A stretch of DNA of 64,000 nt. Source: VAZQ01 sp963753575 (lineage in GTDB: Bacteria; Pseudomonadota; Alphaproteobacteria; Rhizobiales; Xanthobacteraceae). Numbering within the stretch: the first letter of the stretch is position 1; every line of letters begins with the position of its first letter. Position numbers and translations under genes: made by a program. Positions 46,603 to 55,764 of the stretch are shown one piece after another. The notes below the pieces were generated by a model that ran no database searches, was not told the origin of the DNA, and saw nothing but the letters and a program-made list of their open reading frames with translations. The stretch covers positions 4,712,001 through 4,776,000 of the forward strand of contig CAVWCR010000003.1 in the NCBI GenBank assembly GCA_963753575.1, in the 5' to 3' direction.

Positions 46603-47064
46603 ATGGCGATCGAGGATGACATCAATTTCTTCGAGACGGTCCCGACGCTGAGCATGTTGGGGCGCGGAGCGCTGCGCATTCTGGCGATCGGCGCCGAGAG
46701 CCGCTACGTGCACAGTGGCGAGACCCTGTTCGTGGTCGGCGATGAAGCCGAGGGCGGCTTCGTGGTGCAGGAGGGCTCGTTCCGGCTGTCGCCGCGCGGA
46801 GCCGACAGCACCAAGAGCATCAAGGTCGGGGTCGGCACACTGCTCGGTGAGCTCGCGCTGTTTACCGAGACGACGCGCCCGGTGACCGCGACCGCACTCG
46901 AGCCCTCGACTGTGCTGTGCATTCCGCGGCCGCTGTTTCTCAAGATGCTCGACGGCTACCCGGATGCGGCGACCAGGCTGCGCGACATCCTGACCAAGCG
47001 CATCGACGAATCCGAGCGCGACATGCAGCGCATCCGTGCCGTGATCGACCCGAGCGGGCGGTGA
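46603..47064 (+). CDS. Cyclic-nucleotide-binding domain protein
   Basis: A 153-aa single cNMP-binding (CAP_ED) domain without a helix-turn-helix. The beta-roll shows SGETLFVVGDEAEGGFVVQE and the phosphate-binding cassette LLGELALFTETTRPVTATAL including its Arg. It may bind cAMP/cGMP or act ligand-free as a partner. Close spacing suggests co-expression with the response regulator. Confidence 0.88.
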   Translation: MAIEDDINFFETVPTLSMLGRGALRILAIGAESRYVHSGETLFVVGDEAEGGFVVQEGSFRLSPRGADSTKSIKVGVGTLLGELALFTETTRPVTATALEPSTVLCIPRPLFLKMLDGYPDAATRLRDILTKRIDESERDMQRIRAVIDPSGR

Positions 47065-47102
47065 TCACACGCGGCGTTCGTTCTAAGCAATGACTTTCCT
47101 CT

Positions 47103-47209
47103 GTCGTCCCCGCGCAGGCGGGGACCCATAGCCACTGAATTTTCGATTATCACAGCCCCGCCACATCGCACTGCTGCGGCGTATGGGTCCCCGCCTGCGC
47201 GGGGACGAC
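47103..47209. repeat. 107-bp inverted-repeat element (family A, copy 3)
   Basis: Arms 47103-47130 and 47182-47209 match the other two copies (34041, 39408); the CCGCCACATCGCA... internal part is shared mainly with copy 2. It lies between two convergent genes, where it could work as a bidirectional terminator. Confidence 0.9.
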
Positions 47210-47230
47210 AGAAACGCACTTGAGAAACGT

Positions 47231-48046
47231 TCACACCTCGAGCGTCGCCGTCACCGGCACGTGGTCTGAGGGCCGCTCGGCGCCGCGATACTGTTTCGCG
47301 ATCGCAATGGTGGCGACGCGGTCGGCCAGTGCTTGTGACGTCCAGATGTGATCGAGCCGCCGGCCCTTGTCGGCCTTGGCCCAGTCTGCCGCGCGGTAGC
47401 TCCACCAAGTGTAGAGCTTGGCGGGCTCGGGCGTGAGCACGCGCATCGAATCGACCCAGTTGCCGGCGCTGGCGGCTGCGAGCAGCTTGTCGCATTCGAT
47501 CGGCGTGTGTGAGACGACGCGCCGCATCTGCTTGTGGCTCCAGACGTCGTGTTCGAGCGGGGCGACGTTGAGATCGCCGAGCAGAACTGCGCGCTCGCGA
47601 GCGGCAGGCCGCAGCGCGTTGTGTGCGCGCATCTCGTCGAGAAACGCGAGCTTGTGGGCGAATTTCGCGTTGAGATCAGGGTCAGGGATGTCGCCGCCCG
47701 CCGGCACATAGAAATTATTCACCGTGATCGGGTCGCGCAGGCCAGCGCGCTCGCCGAATACCGCCGAGATGTGTCGGCAATCGCTCATGTTGCAGAATGT
47801 GTGCACATTGAAGCTCTCGAACGGCAGTCGCGAGAGCACCGCGACGCCGTGATAGCCCTTCTGACCGTTGATCGCCGCGTGGGTGTAGCCGAGCCGTCGG
47901 AAGCGCTTATGCGGAAAGCGATCGTCCGGGCATTTGGTTTCCTGCAGACATAGAATGTCGGGGCGGACGGCCTTGATGAACTTGGCCACGAGATCGATGC
48001 GCAGGCGCACCGAGTTGATGTTCCAGGTCGTGACGGTCAGGCGCAT
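47231..48046 (-). CDS. xthA: Exodeoxyribonuclease III (AP endonuclease)
   Basis: A 271-aa ExoIII that cuts abasic sites and 3' damage. Motifs: TWNINSVRLRIDLVAKFIKA, ILCLQETKCPDDRFP, HGVAVLSR, VLLGDLNVAP, KGRRLDHIWTS and RPSDHVPVTATLEV. All metal and catalytic residues (N, E, D/N, D/H) look intact. Divergent repeats separate it from lolA; both are on the minus strand. Confidence 0.96.
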   Translation of the reverse strand: MRLTVTTWNINSVRLRIDLVAKFIKAVRPDILCLQETKCPDDRFPHKRFRRLGYTHAAINGQKGYHGVAVLSRLPFESFNVHTFCNMSDCRHISAVFGERAGLRDPITVNNFYVPAGGDIPDPDLNAKFAHKLAFLDEMRAHNALRPAARERAVLLGDLNVAPLEHDVWSHKQMRRVVSHTPIECDKLLAAASAGNWVDSMRVLTPEPAKLYTWWSYRAADWAKADKGRRLDHIWTSQALADRVATIAIAKQYRGAERPSDHVPVTATLEV

Positions 48047-48052
48047 GGAAAA

Positions 48053-48137
48053 AAGCGAGTAGCGAATGGCGAGTAGCGAATAGGGAGTGGGCGCGTGCGT
48101 CGCAGGCTACACCCTATTCGCCACTCGCCATTCGCTC
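48053..48137. repeat. GAATAG/GAGTAG repeats with inverted half (family D)
   Basis: GCGAGTAGCGAATGGCGAGT-type repeats at 48053-48092 are mirrored by their reverse complement at 48110-48137 (CCCTATTCGCCACTCGCCAT), giving a long imperfect hairpin between lolA and xthA. The same words occur before holA. Confidence 0.75.
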
Positions 48138-48972
48138 AATTGGGATACTGCGTGTAGTCGATCTTGAACATGTTCGGATCCGGCCGGCGTGCGGTATCAA
48201 CGTTGGAGACCGCGACGGTGGTGTCGTAACCCTGCGGATCGGTCACCACCCACTGCTTGAGCTGGAAATCCTTGGCGCCGAACATCATCATCAGCTTGCT
48301 GGTGCCGACCAGCACGTGCTTCTCTTCGACCACCACCGACACGAACAAATCGTCCGCATAGACGCCGACCACGTTGGTGTCGTGCAAGAGGTCGATGCGA
48401 TCGGCGAGCAGGAACCGCAGCGGCGTCTGCGACAGGGGGTAAACGTCCTGGGTCGCCAGCTTGCGGTCGCGCACCACCACCGACGAGCCATCCGCGACGA
48501 TGTCGATCCGGCTCGGCTCGTCGTAGTCGAAACGGACCTTGCCGGGCTTCTGGACGTAGAACTGCCCCTTCGACTGCCGCCCGTCCGGCCCGATCTGGGA
48601 AAAGTCGCCCGACATCACCTGCACGCGTGTCAGGTATGCGCTGACCTTGTCGACCAGGCTGCGCTGGGCTGGCTCAAGGGCCGCGCTTTGCTGTTCCTTC
48701 TGTGGCTCTTGCTCTTTTCCCTGCTCTTTTCCCTGCTCTTTTCCTCCACCGAAGATCGGGGGGAGCCACTGCTTGAGGCTGTCGCTCAGTGACGGCGCGG
48801 CGGCTGGCCGGTCTTGAGGTTCCACCGGGGACGGCGGCACCGGCGCGCCCTCGGACTTGGCCCGTGGGGCGGGTGGTGGCAGCGGAACGGTCTGGGCCGC
48901 CGCCAAAGTGGCCATGCTCAGAAGCCCCGACGTCAGGATCACAACCAATGCTGCCTGGCGGCTGCCAGCCAT
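48136..48972 (-). CDS. lolA: Outer-membrane lipoprotein carrier LolA
   Basis: A 278-aa periplasmic chaperone that carries lipoproteins from LolCDE to the outer membrane. Signal peptide MAGSRQAALVVILTSGLLSM...LAAAQ; a Pro-rich linker (PLPPPAPRAKSEGAPVPPSP); a short Lys-Glu-Gln repeat (GKEQGKEQGKEQEPQ) from a 12-bp tandem repeat; then the LolA fold SAYLTRVQVMSGDFSQIGPD, KGQFYVQKPGKVRFDYDEPS and DPQGYDTTVAVSNV. The linker makes it ~70 residues longer than the E. coli protein. It ends inside the family D repeats. Confidence 0.93.
   Translation of the reverse strand: MAGSRQAALVVILTSGLLSMATLAAAQTVPLPPPAPRAKSEGAPVPPSPVEPQDRPAAAPSLSDSLKQWLPPIFGGGKEQGKEQGKEQEPQKEQQSAALEPAQRSLVDKVSAYLTRVQVMSGDFSQIGPDGRQSKGQFYVQKPGKVRFDYDEPSRIDIVADGSSVVVRDRKLATQDVYPLSQTPLRFLLADRIDLLHDTNVVGVYADDLFVSVVVEEKHVLVGTSKLMMMFGAKDFQLKQWVVTDPQGYDTTVAVSNVDTARRPDPNMFKIDYTQYPN
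48711..48744. repeat. 12-bp tandem repeat within lolA
   Basis: About 2.8 copies of GCTCTTTTCCCT (coding strand: AGGGAAAAGAGC) encode the GKEQ repeats of the LolA linker. The period keeps the frame, so copy number can vary without breaking the gene. Confidence 0.9.
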
Positions 48973-49258
48973 GGAGGATGCTCCGCTTTCGCCTGAAAAC
49001 GCTAGTCTATTAGACACCGGGTGTGGCGACATCGCGGCCCCGTTGCGCCCCTAGTGCCCCGCTTCCGAAGTTCGTTAACTCGTCGCGGCACCCCCTGATA
49101 CGAACTTCGGAAGCAAAGGGGCACCAGCAACTCCATGATTCGTCCATCATTCTCGTTGCCGCTTTTCGATCTGAAGTTCCTAAACGAGTTTGCCGCAGGT
49201 GTGTAGGAACTTCAGATCGGCGGCGCCAGCCCCAGTTAACCGGCAAAGCTGTGATTCC
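48973..49258. repeat. Composite GAAGTTC repeat element (family B, forward)
   Basis: Two palindromes stand side by side: GTGCCCCGCTTCCGAAGTTCG (49054-49074) with its partner at 49101-49124, and CGATCTGAAGTTCCTA (49167-49182) with TAGGAACTTCAGATCG (49204-49219). The same pair occurs in reverse order at 63738-63901. It fills the ftsK-lolA gap; no gene is seen. Confidence 0.85.
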
Positions 49259-51694
49259 TCAATACCGCTCTTCGTTGTCGCCGCCGATCAGGATTTCGCG
49301 CTTGCCGGCATGGTTGGCTTGGCCGACGACCCCTTCCTGTTCCATCCGCTCCATTAGCGTGGCGGCACGGTTATAGCCGATCTGCAGCCGGCGCTGGATA
49401 TAGCTGGTGGAGGCCTTGCGGTCGCGCAGCACGATCTGGACCGCCTGCTGATAGAGGTCGGTGGCATCGCCGGCCTGCCCCATGCCGGTCGCGTCGAATA
49501 CCGGATTGCCGTCCTCGTCCAACTCGGGCTCTTCGGCGGCGGTGACCGCCTCGAGGTATTGCGGCTGGCCCTGCGACTTGAGGTGACGCACCACTTTCTC
49601 CACCTCGTCGTCGGACACGAACGGGCCGTGCACGCGGCTGATGCGGCCGCCGCCCTGCATGTAGAGCATGTCGCCCTGGCCAAGCAGTTGCTCGGCGCCC
49701 TGCTCGCCCAGGATGGTGCGGCTGTCGATCTTGGAGGTGACCTGGAACGAGATGCGGGTCGGGAAGTTCGCCTTGATGGTGCCGGTGATGACGTCGACCG
49801 ACGGTCGCTGCGTGGCCAGGATGACATGCAGGCCGGCCGCGCGCGCCATCTGGGCGAGCCGCTGCACCGCGCCTTCGATGTCCTTGCCGGCGACCATCAT
49901 GAGGTCGGCCATTTCGTCGACGATGACCACTACGTAGGGCAGCGGCTCGAGGTCAAGCGCCTCCTCTTCGTAGATGGCGTCGCCACTCTCCTTGTCGTAA
50001 CCGGTGTGCACCGTGCGGGTGAGCTTCTCGCCCTTGTTGAGCGCTTCGGCGATGCGCGCGTTGTAGCCGTCGATATTGCGCACGCCGAGCTTCGACATCT
50101 TCTTGTAGCGCTCCTCCATCTCGCGCACCGCCCACTTGAGCGCGACCACCGCCTTCTTGGGATCGGTAACGACCGGCGTGAGCAGATGCGGGATCGAGTC
50201 GTAGACCGAGAGCTCCAGCATCTTCGGGTCGACCATGATCAGCCTGCACTGCTCCGGCTTGAGCCGGTAGAGCAGGCTGAGGATCATGGTGTTGATGGCG
50301 ACCGACTTGCCGGAGCCGGTGGTGCCCGCAATCAGCAGGTGGGGCATGCGCGCGAGATCGACGATCACCGGCTCGCCCCCGATGGTCTTGCCGAGACAAA
50401 GCGGCAACTTGGCGTTCGAGTCGGTATAGTCGTCGGTGGCCAGGAGCTCGCGCAGCAGCACCTTCTCGCGATGCGGGTTGGGCAGCTCGATGCCGATCGC
50501 ATTGCGGCCCGGCACGACGGCGACGCGGGCCGACAGCGCGCTCATCGAGCGGGAGATGTCGTCGGAAAGGCCGATCACGCGCGACGACTTGATGCCGGGC
50601 GCGGGCTCGAGCTCGTAGAGCGTCACCACCGGGCCCGGGCGCGCGTTTATGATCTCGCCGCGGACGCCAAAATCGCTGAGCACGCCCTCAAGCGCGGCGG
50701 AGTTGTTCTGCAGCGATTCCGCGCTCACCGTCGTGCGTCCGTTCGACTTGGCCGCCGCCAGGAGATCGAGTGGGGGCAGCACATAGCCGCCGCTCGAGCG
50801 GCGCGACGGCTTTGCCTTGCGTCGCGGCGCCTTCTCCTCTGCTTCCTCCTCGTCGGTATCCTCGTCGTCTTCCTCCGGCTCGCCATGCGGGTCGCCGTCG
50901 AAGCGCGGCTCGGTGCGGTTGGCGAATGCGCCGCGCCGTCCCGGCGTGCCATCCCGGCTGCGCGCAAAGATGAGTGCGAGCCGCGCCTTCAGGCTGAGGA
51001 AGCCATGCACCAGGAAACCGAGCGAGACCGAGGCGCGCGCTTCCTTCTCTTCGTCCTCGGCACCGTCTTTCGCGGCGTCCTCGTCTTGCTCTTCCTCGTC
51101 ATCCGCTGTGTCGCTGGCGCCATGCAGAGCGAAGCCGCACGCGATCGCCAGCGCGGCGAAACCAGCCGCGGCCGTCACCGTGCCAATGAGAAGGCGTCCG
51201 AGGCCGCCGAGCGAGCCGCCGGTGAGCGTGGCCGCCGCCCGCAGCATCGCATCGCCTACCACGCCACCGAGCCCAACCGGCAGCGGCCAGGATGCAACGC
51301 GCGGCAAGCTCGCCGCGAACGCCGCCGTCAACACGATGCCGACGATCCAGAGCACCAGCCGGATGCGCTCGCGGCAGAGCGGCCGATGGCTGGCGAGCCG
51401 CCAGCCCCAGATCGCAATCGGCAGCACGAGCGCGAGCGCGCCGAGCCCGAAGATCTGCATCGAGAAATCGGCAATGGTGGCGCCCGCGACACCCAAGAGG
51501 TTACGCACCGGCGCCTTGGTGGCATGACTGAGGGAAGGGTCCTGCACCGACCAGGTCGCGAGCGCGATCGCAAGGAAGAGCGCGAACAGGATCAGCGCTA
51601 GGCCGGCGAACTCGCGCAGGCGCCGCCGCAGCGCGTCGCGCGCCGCGTCGGTCAGGAAGGTCAAGCTGTCGAGGGTCCGGTCGATCGCCGACAT
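49259..51694 (-). CDS. ftsK: DNA translocase FtsK
   Basis: An 811-aa septal DNA pump. Four TM segments in the first ~200 residues (FAGLALILFALFLAIALATW), an acidic linker at ~225-320 (DDEEEQDEDAAKDGAEDEEK), then the motor: LLIAGTTGSGKSVAINTMIL (Walker A), PYVVVIVDEMADLMM (Walker B), and a gamma winged helix (ASTSYIQRRLQIGYNRAATL) that reads KOPS. ATG 51694 (MSAIDRTLDSLTFLT) is the start; the long upstream frame is antisense-like translation of the aminotransferase gene. Confidence 0.96.
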   Translation of the reverse strand: MSAIDRTLDSLTFLTDAARDALRRRLREFAGLALILFALFLAIALATWSVQDPSLSHATKAPVRNLLGVAGATIADFSMQIFGLGALALVLPIAIWGWRLASHRPLCRERIRLVLWIVGIVLTAAFAASLPRVASWPLPVGLGGVVGDAMLRAAATLTGGSLGGLGRLLIGTVTAAAGFAALAIACGFALHGASDTADDEEEQDEDAAKDGAEDEEKEARASVSLGFLVHGFLSLKARLALIFARSRDGTPGRRGAFANRTEPRFDGDPHGEPEEDDEDTDEEEAEEKAPRRKAKPSRRSSGGYVLPPLDLLAAAKSNGRTTVSAESLQNNSAALEGVLSDFGVRGEIINARPGPVVTLYELEPAPGIKSSRVIGLSDDISRSMSALSARVAVVPGRNAIGIELPNPHREKVLLRELLATDDYTDSNAKLPLCLGKTIGGEPVIVDLARMPHLLIAGTTGSGKSVAINTMILSLLYRLKPEQCRLIMVDPKMLELSVYDSIPHLLTPVVTDPKKAVVALKWAVREMEERYKKMSKLGVRNIDGYNARIAEALNKGEKLTRTVHTGYDKESGDAIYEEEALDLEPLPYVVVIVDEMADLMMVAGKDIEGAVQRLAQMARAAGLHVILATQRPSVDVITGTIKANFPTRISFQVTSKIDSRTILGEQGAEQLLGQGDMLYMQGGGRISRVHGPFVSDDEVEKVVRHLKSQGQPQYLEAVTAAEEPELDEDGNPVFDATGMGQAGDATDLYQQAVQIVLRDRKASTSYIQRRLQIGYNRAATLMERMEQEGVVGQANHAGKREILIGGDNEERY

Positions 51695-51705
51695 GCACCT
51701 GATCC

Positions 51706-52917
51706 TCAGCCGAGTACGCCGACCAGGCGGTGCAGCGCTTCTGCGGTCGTCTCCTGGTCTTGCACCAGCGCGACCCGGATGTAGCCCAGGCCGGGATTGC
51801 TTCCGTCGGCCTGTTCGCGCGCCAGATAGCTTCCCGGAATCACACGTACGCCGGCCTCGCGCCACAGCCGCAATGTGACGGCCTCGTCGCCGCCGTGCTC
51901 GGAGACGTCGAGCCAGAGCAGGAAGCCGCCGGGGGGCCGGTGGTAGCCGTAGCGCCCGCCGAGAATCTGATCGGCGAGATCGAACTTCTGCGCATAGAGG
52001 CGCCGGTTCTCCTCGACATGCGCTTCGTCCGCATAGGCGGCGATCGCCACCCGCTGCGCCGGCAGCGGCACTTGCGGGGAGGCGACGTTGCGCAGCTCGA
52101 GAAACCGAGCCAGGAAATGGCGGTCGCCGGCCACGAAGCCGACGCGCAGCCCCGGCAGGTTGGAGCGCTTCGACAGCGACTGGAACACGATGGTGTTCGC
52201 AAAATCCGGGCCCGCTACTTCGAGCACGCTCGAAGGCGGGCGCTGGGTATAGATTTCCGAATAGCACTCGTCGCTGAACAGCATGAAGCCGAAGCGCCGG
52301 GCGAGCCCAACGAGCTTTGTGAAATAGGCCGCGTCTGCAACCGAGCCCTGCGGGTTGGCGGGCGAAGCGAGGTAGAACGCGACCGTGCGTGTAAGCAGCT
52401 CCTCGGAGAGCGCATCGAGATCGGGTAAAAAGCCAGTCGCGGCGGTCGCCGGCAGATAGACCGGCTCGCAATTGGCTGCGATCGCGCCGGCCTCGTACGC
52501 CCCGTAGAACGGATTGGGCATCAGGATCGCGGGGCGTCCGGATCGGCCATTGGCCCGGCGCTCGGCCGCGAGCGCGGCGAGGAAGAGGCCCTCGCGCGAT
52601 CCGTTGAGCACCAGCACCTCGCATGCGGGGTCGACCGGGCGCGGCAGCGCAAAGCGGCGGCCAAGCCATTGCGCGGCGGCGCTGCAGAACTCGTCGAGGC
52701 CTTTGTTCATCGGATAGCGGCCGAACTCGGCGAGGTGGGCGTTGAGAACCGGGCCAATGAACGAGGGCACCGCGTGTTGCGGCTCACCGACCGCGAGGCT
52801 GATGGCAGGCCTGCCAGGTGCCATGTCGCCCAGGAGCTCGCGCAGCCGCACGAACGGCGAGCGGCTCGAAGCCGGTCGGGCGGGCGAGGGGGGCGATACG
52901 CGTTCGGCGGCGGTCAT
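51706..52917 (-). CDS. Class I/II PLP aminotransferase (DapC-like)
   Basis: A 403-aa fold-type I aminotransferase. PLP Lys in VFQSLSKRSNLPGLRVGFVA, phosphate-binding and ring motifs PNPFYGAYEAGAIAANCEPV, ASPANPQGSVADAAYF and DECYSEIY; the C-terminal Arg is in GYIRVALVQD. It resembles N-succinyldiaminopimelate aminotransferases (DapC) that serve lysine and peptidoglycan synthesis, but substrate use is not proven. ATG 52917 begins MTAAERV; ATG 52923 is equally possible. It precedes ftsK by 11 nt. Confidence 0.88.
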   Translation of the reverse strand: MTAAERVSPPSPARPASSRSPFVRLRELLGDMAPGRPAISLAVGEPQHAVPSFIGPVLNAHLAEFGRYPMNKGLDEFCSAAAQWLGRRFALPRPVDPACEVLVLNGSREGLFLAALAAERRANGRSGRPAILMPNPFYGAYEAGAIAANCEPVYLPATAATGFLPDLDALSEELLTRTVAFYLASPANPQGSVADAAYFTKLVGLARRFGFMLFSDECYSEIYTQRPPSSVLEVAGPDFANTIVFQSLSKRSNLPGLRVGFVAGDRHFLARFLELRNVASPQVPLPAQRVAIAAYADEAHVEENRRLYAQKFDLADQILGGRYGYHRPPGGFLLWLDVSEHGGDEAVTLRLWREAGVRVIPGSYLAREQADGSNPGLGYIRVALVQDQETTAEALHRLVGVLG

Positions 52918-53140
52918 GAACATCGATACAAGCGGCGCACACCCGCCGCACAAGACACTCTCCTTACCATAGGTGAGGGCGGGTTAAGGGCCGTTTAACC
53001 AATGGGGTTACGGCATGAGGCTACCGACAGGCGAAGCGTATCTTAGTGCCAACCGGAGCTCTTCCTTGCGGGACCCGGTGGCCGGCTAAGATTTACGGCT
53101 ACCGGGTCACTACCGGGTCACTCAACCAAAGGATCCCATC

Positions 53141-53352
53141 ATGCTGGCCGCTGTACATCGGTTCTTTTTTGGCCTGGCGGTTGCAGTTCCGCTCGCTGCC
53201 GTAGGCCCCACGGCGAGCGCGCAGACCGATCCGACGCGGTCGGCGCCGAGCCGATCTCGTTGACGCCGGAGGAGGCCAACAAGTTCATCCGCGACGAGAT
53301 CGCGAAGTATCGCGACATCATCACCAAGGCTGGCATCACGCCGATCAAATAG
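53141..53352 (+). pseudogene. Gutted Bug/TctC binding-protein gene (signal peptide and C-terminus only)
   Basis: ATG 53141 starts a signal peptide (MLAAVHRFFFGLAVAVPLAA...ASAQ) that runs into a stop at 53261-53263. In another frame the next codons read EPISLTPEEANKFIRDEIAK followed by YRDIITKAGITPIK and a stop at 53350-53352, the typical end of a Bug/TctC protein. About 250 residues in between are missing, so one internal deletion joined the two ends out of frame. Confidence 0.75.
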
Positions 53353-53444
53353 GTGGCCGCGCATCTCACTGATCATTGCGGGTATCCATGACCCCCGGGG
53401 AGCGAAATCGCTTTCAGTTGAATCGCGATTTCGCTGCGAACGTG

Positions 53445-53488
53445 ATGTGAAAAAGAGTGAGGGGCCCTGGCTCGCGCCAGGGCCCCTC
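53445..53488 (-). terminator. Intrinsic terminator of the glnK1-amtB1 operon
   Basis: A perfect 13-bp stem (53459-53471 with 53476-53488; loop of four) followed on the minus strand by CTCTTTTTC lies ~60 nt after the amtB1 stop. Classical Rho-independent form. Confidence 0.92.
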
Positions 53489-53547
53489 GACGGCAAGGGC
53501 GGTGCCGGGTCTCCACCCTAACCGTGTCTCAGCGTCGTGTAAGCGCG

Positions 53548-55023
53548 TTACATCGTGTAAGCGCGCTCGCCGTGATCGGCGATGTCGAGGCCTTCGCGCT
53601 CCTTCTCGACCGACGCCCGCAGGCCGACCAGGATATCCACTACCTTGTAGAGAATGAGCGAGCCGACGCCGGACCACACCAGTGTGGTCGCCACGGCTTT
53701 GGACTGGGCGATCATCTGGGTCACTAAGTCGTAGTCGGCGATCTTGCCGGTGACGTAGTCCATGATGCCGGCGCCCCCGAGCGCCGGATTGACCAGGATG
53801 CCGGTGCCCAGCGCACCGACGATGCCGCCGACGCAGTGCACGCCGAACACGTCGAAGGCGTCGTCATAGCCGAACGTGTTCTTGACCGTGGTGCAGAAGA
53901 ACAGGCACACGGCGCCGACCACGAGCCCGAGCACGATCGCGCCCATCGGTCCCGAGAAGCCGGCGGCAGGCGTCACTGCAACGAGGCCAGCGACGCAACC
54001 CGACAGCAAGCCGAGGAGCGATGGCTTGCCCTTGATCAGCCACTCGAGGAACATCCACGACAGTGCGGCTGCCGCGGTGGCAACGAACGAGTTGGTCATC
54101 GCCAGTGCCGCGCCGCCGTTGGCTTCCAGGTTGGAGCCGGCGTTGAAGCCGAACCAGCCGACCCACAGCAAAGCGGCGCCGACCATCGTCAGGGTCACCG
54201 AATGGGGCGGCATCAGCTCCTTGCCGTAGCCGGTCCGCTTGCCGATCAGGAGGGCGCCGACGAAGCCCGCGATGCCGGAATTGATGTGCACCACGGTGCC
54301 GCCGGCAAAATCGATCGCGCCCCACTGGAACAGGAGGCCGGCGTCGGCCATGACATCGTCGAGCTTGGCCTGCGCGGCCTTCTTGGCGGCCTCACCGGTT
54401 GCAGCAGCGAGTGCCTTGGCCGCAGCGTCGACCGCATCGGGGCCGGCCCAGTACCAGACCATGTGGGCGATCGGGAAGTAGACCAAAGTCACCCACAGCG
54501 GAATGAACAGCGCCACCGCCGAGAACTTCATGCGTTCCGCGAAGGCGCCCACGATCAGCGCCGGCGTGATCGCGGCGAACGTCATCTGGAAGCAGATGTA
54601 GATCAGCTCATGGATGGTGACGCCCACCGAGAAGGTGGCCGCCTGCAAGTCGGCCGTGACCCCATGGAGAAAGACCTTGTCGAGGCCGCCGATGATGGCG
54701 GAGCCGCCCGTGAAGGCGAGGCTGTAACCGTAGATCACCCAGATCACAGTCACGACGCAGACGGTGTAGAAAACATGCGCCAGCACCGAGAGCATGTTCT
54801 TGGAGCGCGCTAAGCCGCCGTAGAACAGGGCAAGGCCCGGGATCGTCATCAGTAGGACGAGCACGGAGGAGGTCATCATCCAGGCGTTGTCGCCCTTGTT
54901 GAACGTTACCGGGGCGGGTGCCGGGGCCGCTTCCTCGGCAGAGACGCCATGGGACAGTAAGAACGCTGCGCCTACAAGAACAGCGGCTGCAAGTCCCGCG
55001 CGAATAGGTGTCGTCAACTTCAT
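53548..55023 (-). CDS. amtB: Ammonium transporter AmtB (copy 1)
   Basis: A 491-aa Amt channel. Signal peptide 1-29 (MKLTTPIRAGLAAAVLVGAA...GVSAEE), then 11 TM helices beginning MTSSVLVLLMTIPGLALFYG. The family signature FAGGTVVHINSGIAGFVGAL with the first pore His and AFDVFGVHCVGGIVGALGTG with the second are intact. C-terminal cytosolic tail EREGLDIADHGERAYTM is the GlnK-binding part. 27 nt after glnK1; terminator follows. Confidence 0.96.
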   Translation of the reverse strand: MKLTTPIRAGLAAAVLVGAAFLLSHGVSAEEAAPAPAPVTFNKGDNAWMMTSSVLVLLMTIPGLALFYGGLARSKNMLSVLAHVFYTVCVVTVIWVIYGYSLAFTGGSAIIGGLDKVFLHGVTADLQAATFSVGVTIHELIYICFQMTFAAITPALIVGAFAERMKFSAVALFIPLWVTLVYFPIAHMVWYWAGPDAVDAAAKALAAATGEAAKKAAQAKLDDVMADAGLLFQWGAIDFAGGTVVHINSGIAGFVGALLIGKRTGYGKELMPPHSVTLTMVGAALLWVGWFGFNAGSNLEANGGAALAMTNSFVATAAAALSWMFLEWLIKGKPSLLGLLSGCVAGLVAVTPAAGFSGPMGAIVLGLVVGAVCLFFCTTVKNTFGYDDAFDVFGVHCVGGIVGALGTGILVNPALGGAGIMDYVTGKIADYDLVTQMIAQSKAVATTLVWSGVGSLILYKVVDILVGLRASVEKEREGLDIADHGERAYTM

Positions 55024-55050
55024 GGTCAGCTCCTTTTGGGGTGCGCGGGA

Positions 55051-55389
55051 TCAGAGGGCCGCGGCATCGGTTTCGCCGGTGCGGATCCGCACGGCGTTGT
55101 CGAGGCCGAGGATGAAGATCTTGCCGTCGCCGATCTGCCCGGTCTTGGCAGCTGCCGTGATCGCGTCGATAGTCTTGTCGACCTGATCACTCGGGATCGC
55201 GACTTCAATCTTGATTTTGGGCAGGAAGCTCACGGCGTATTCGGCGCCGCGATAGATCTCGGTGTGACCCTTCTGGCGCCCATATCCCTTGACCTCCGTG
55301 ACGGTCATCCCGTGCACGCCGATCGCGGTCAGAGCGTCGCGGACCTCATCGAGCTTGAATGGCTTGATAATGGCCATGACGATTTTCAT
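55051..55389 (-). CDS. glnK: PII signal protein GlnK (copy 1)
   Basis: A 112-aa PII protein. MKIVMAIIKPFKLDEVRDAL, T-loop GRQKGHTEIYRGAEYAVSFL with the uridylylated Tyr in RGAEY, B-loop KTGQIGDGKIFIL and C-loop VRIRTGET. It senses ATP/ADP and 2-oxoglutarate and blocks AmtB1. ATG 55389 has GGGGA upstream. A sigma-54-like promoter lies about 105 nt upstream. Confidence 0.97.
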   Translation of the reverse strand: MKIVMAIIKPFKLDEVRDALTAIGVHGMTVTEVKGYGRQKGHTEIYRGAEYAVSFLPKIKIEVAIPSDQVDKTIDAITAAAKTGQIGDGKIFILGLDNAVRIRTGETDAAAL

Positions 55390-55493
55390 GATTTCAATCC
55401 CCGCTTGGGCCCGGTCCTGCTGAGGCAGGTTCAGGCGGTCACGATCACACCGCCCGGCATCTGACCCGGGCGAGGCACCGCGCAACCCCCAAA

Positions 55494-55508
55494 TCAAGCC
55501 GCGTGCCA
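55494..55508 (-). promoter_or_regulatory. Candidate sigma-54 promoter of glnK1-amtB1
   Basis: The minus strand reads TGGCACG-CGGC-TTGA, a full -24 box and a -12 box with one change (TTGA for TTGC). NtrC-dependent control of glnK-amtB is standard in proteobacteria. Confidence 0.6.
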
Positions 55509-55702
55509 GTTCTACCGGAGGGCCATAAGTGCTTGATAAGGCGTCGGGACTTGGCCTGCTTGCGACGGGCCGCCGCGGCCCGGGGTGGCGCTCGCCCAAA
55601 CTCACGTCAAGTTTGCCTACATTTTAGGCGGTCGCAAAGCTTGCGTCGGTGCTGGGATAATTTTGCGTGGGTGCGGTGCTCGAGTGCCAGGCAATGGCCG
55701 TC

Positions 55703-55741
55703 AAAAACGAACGGCCCACCGCCGGTTGGCACGCGGGCCGT
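55703..55741 (-). terminator. Intrinsic terminator of the glnK2-amtB2 operon
   Basis: A stem (ACGGCCC at 55711-55717 with GGGCCGT at 55735-55741) followed on the minus strand by TTCGTTTTTGA lies ~25 nt past the amtB2 stop. Confidence 0.75.
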
Positions 55742-55764
55742 CCCCTGTGTTGCGGCGTGGCGAG

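Noticed and set aside
51695..52669. N-terminal extension of ftsK on the same strand.
   Set aside because: It runs out of frame through the aminotransferase gene; the normal FtsK start with its first TM helix is at 51694.
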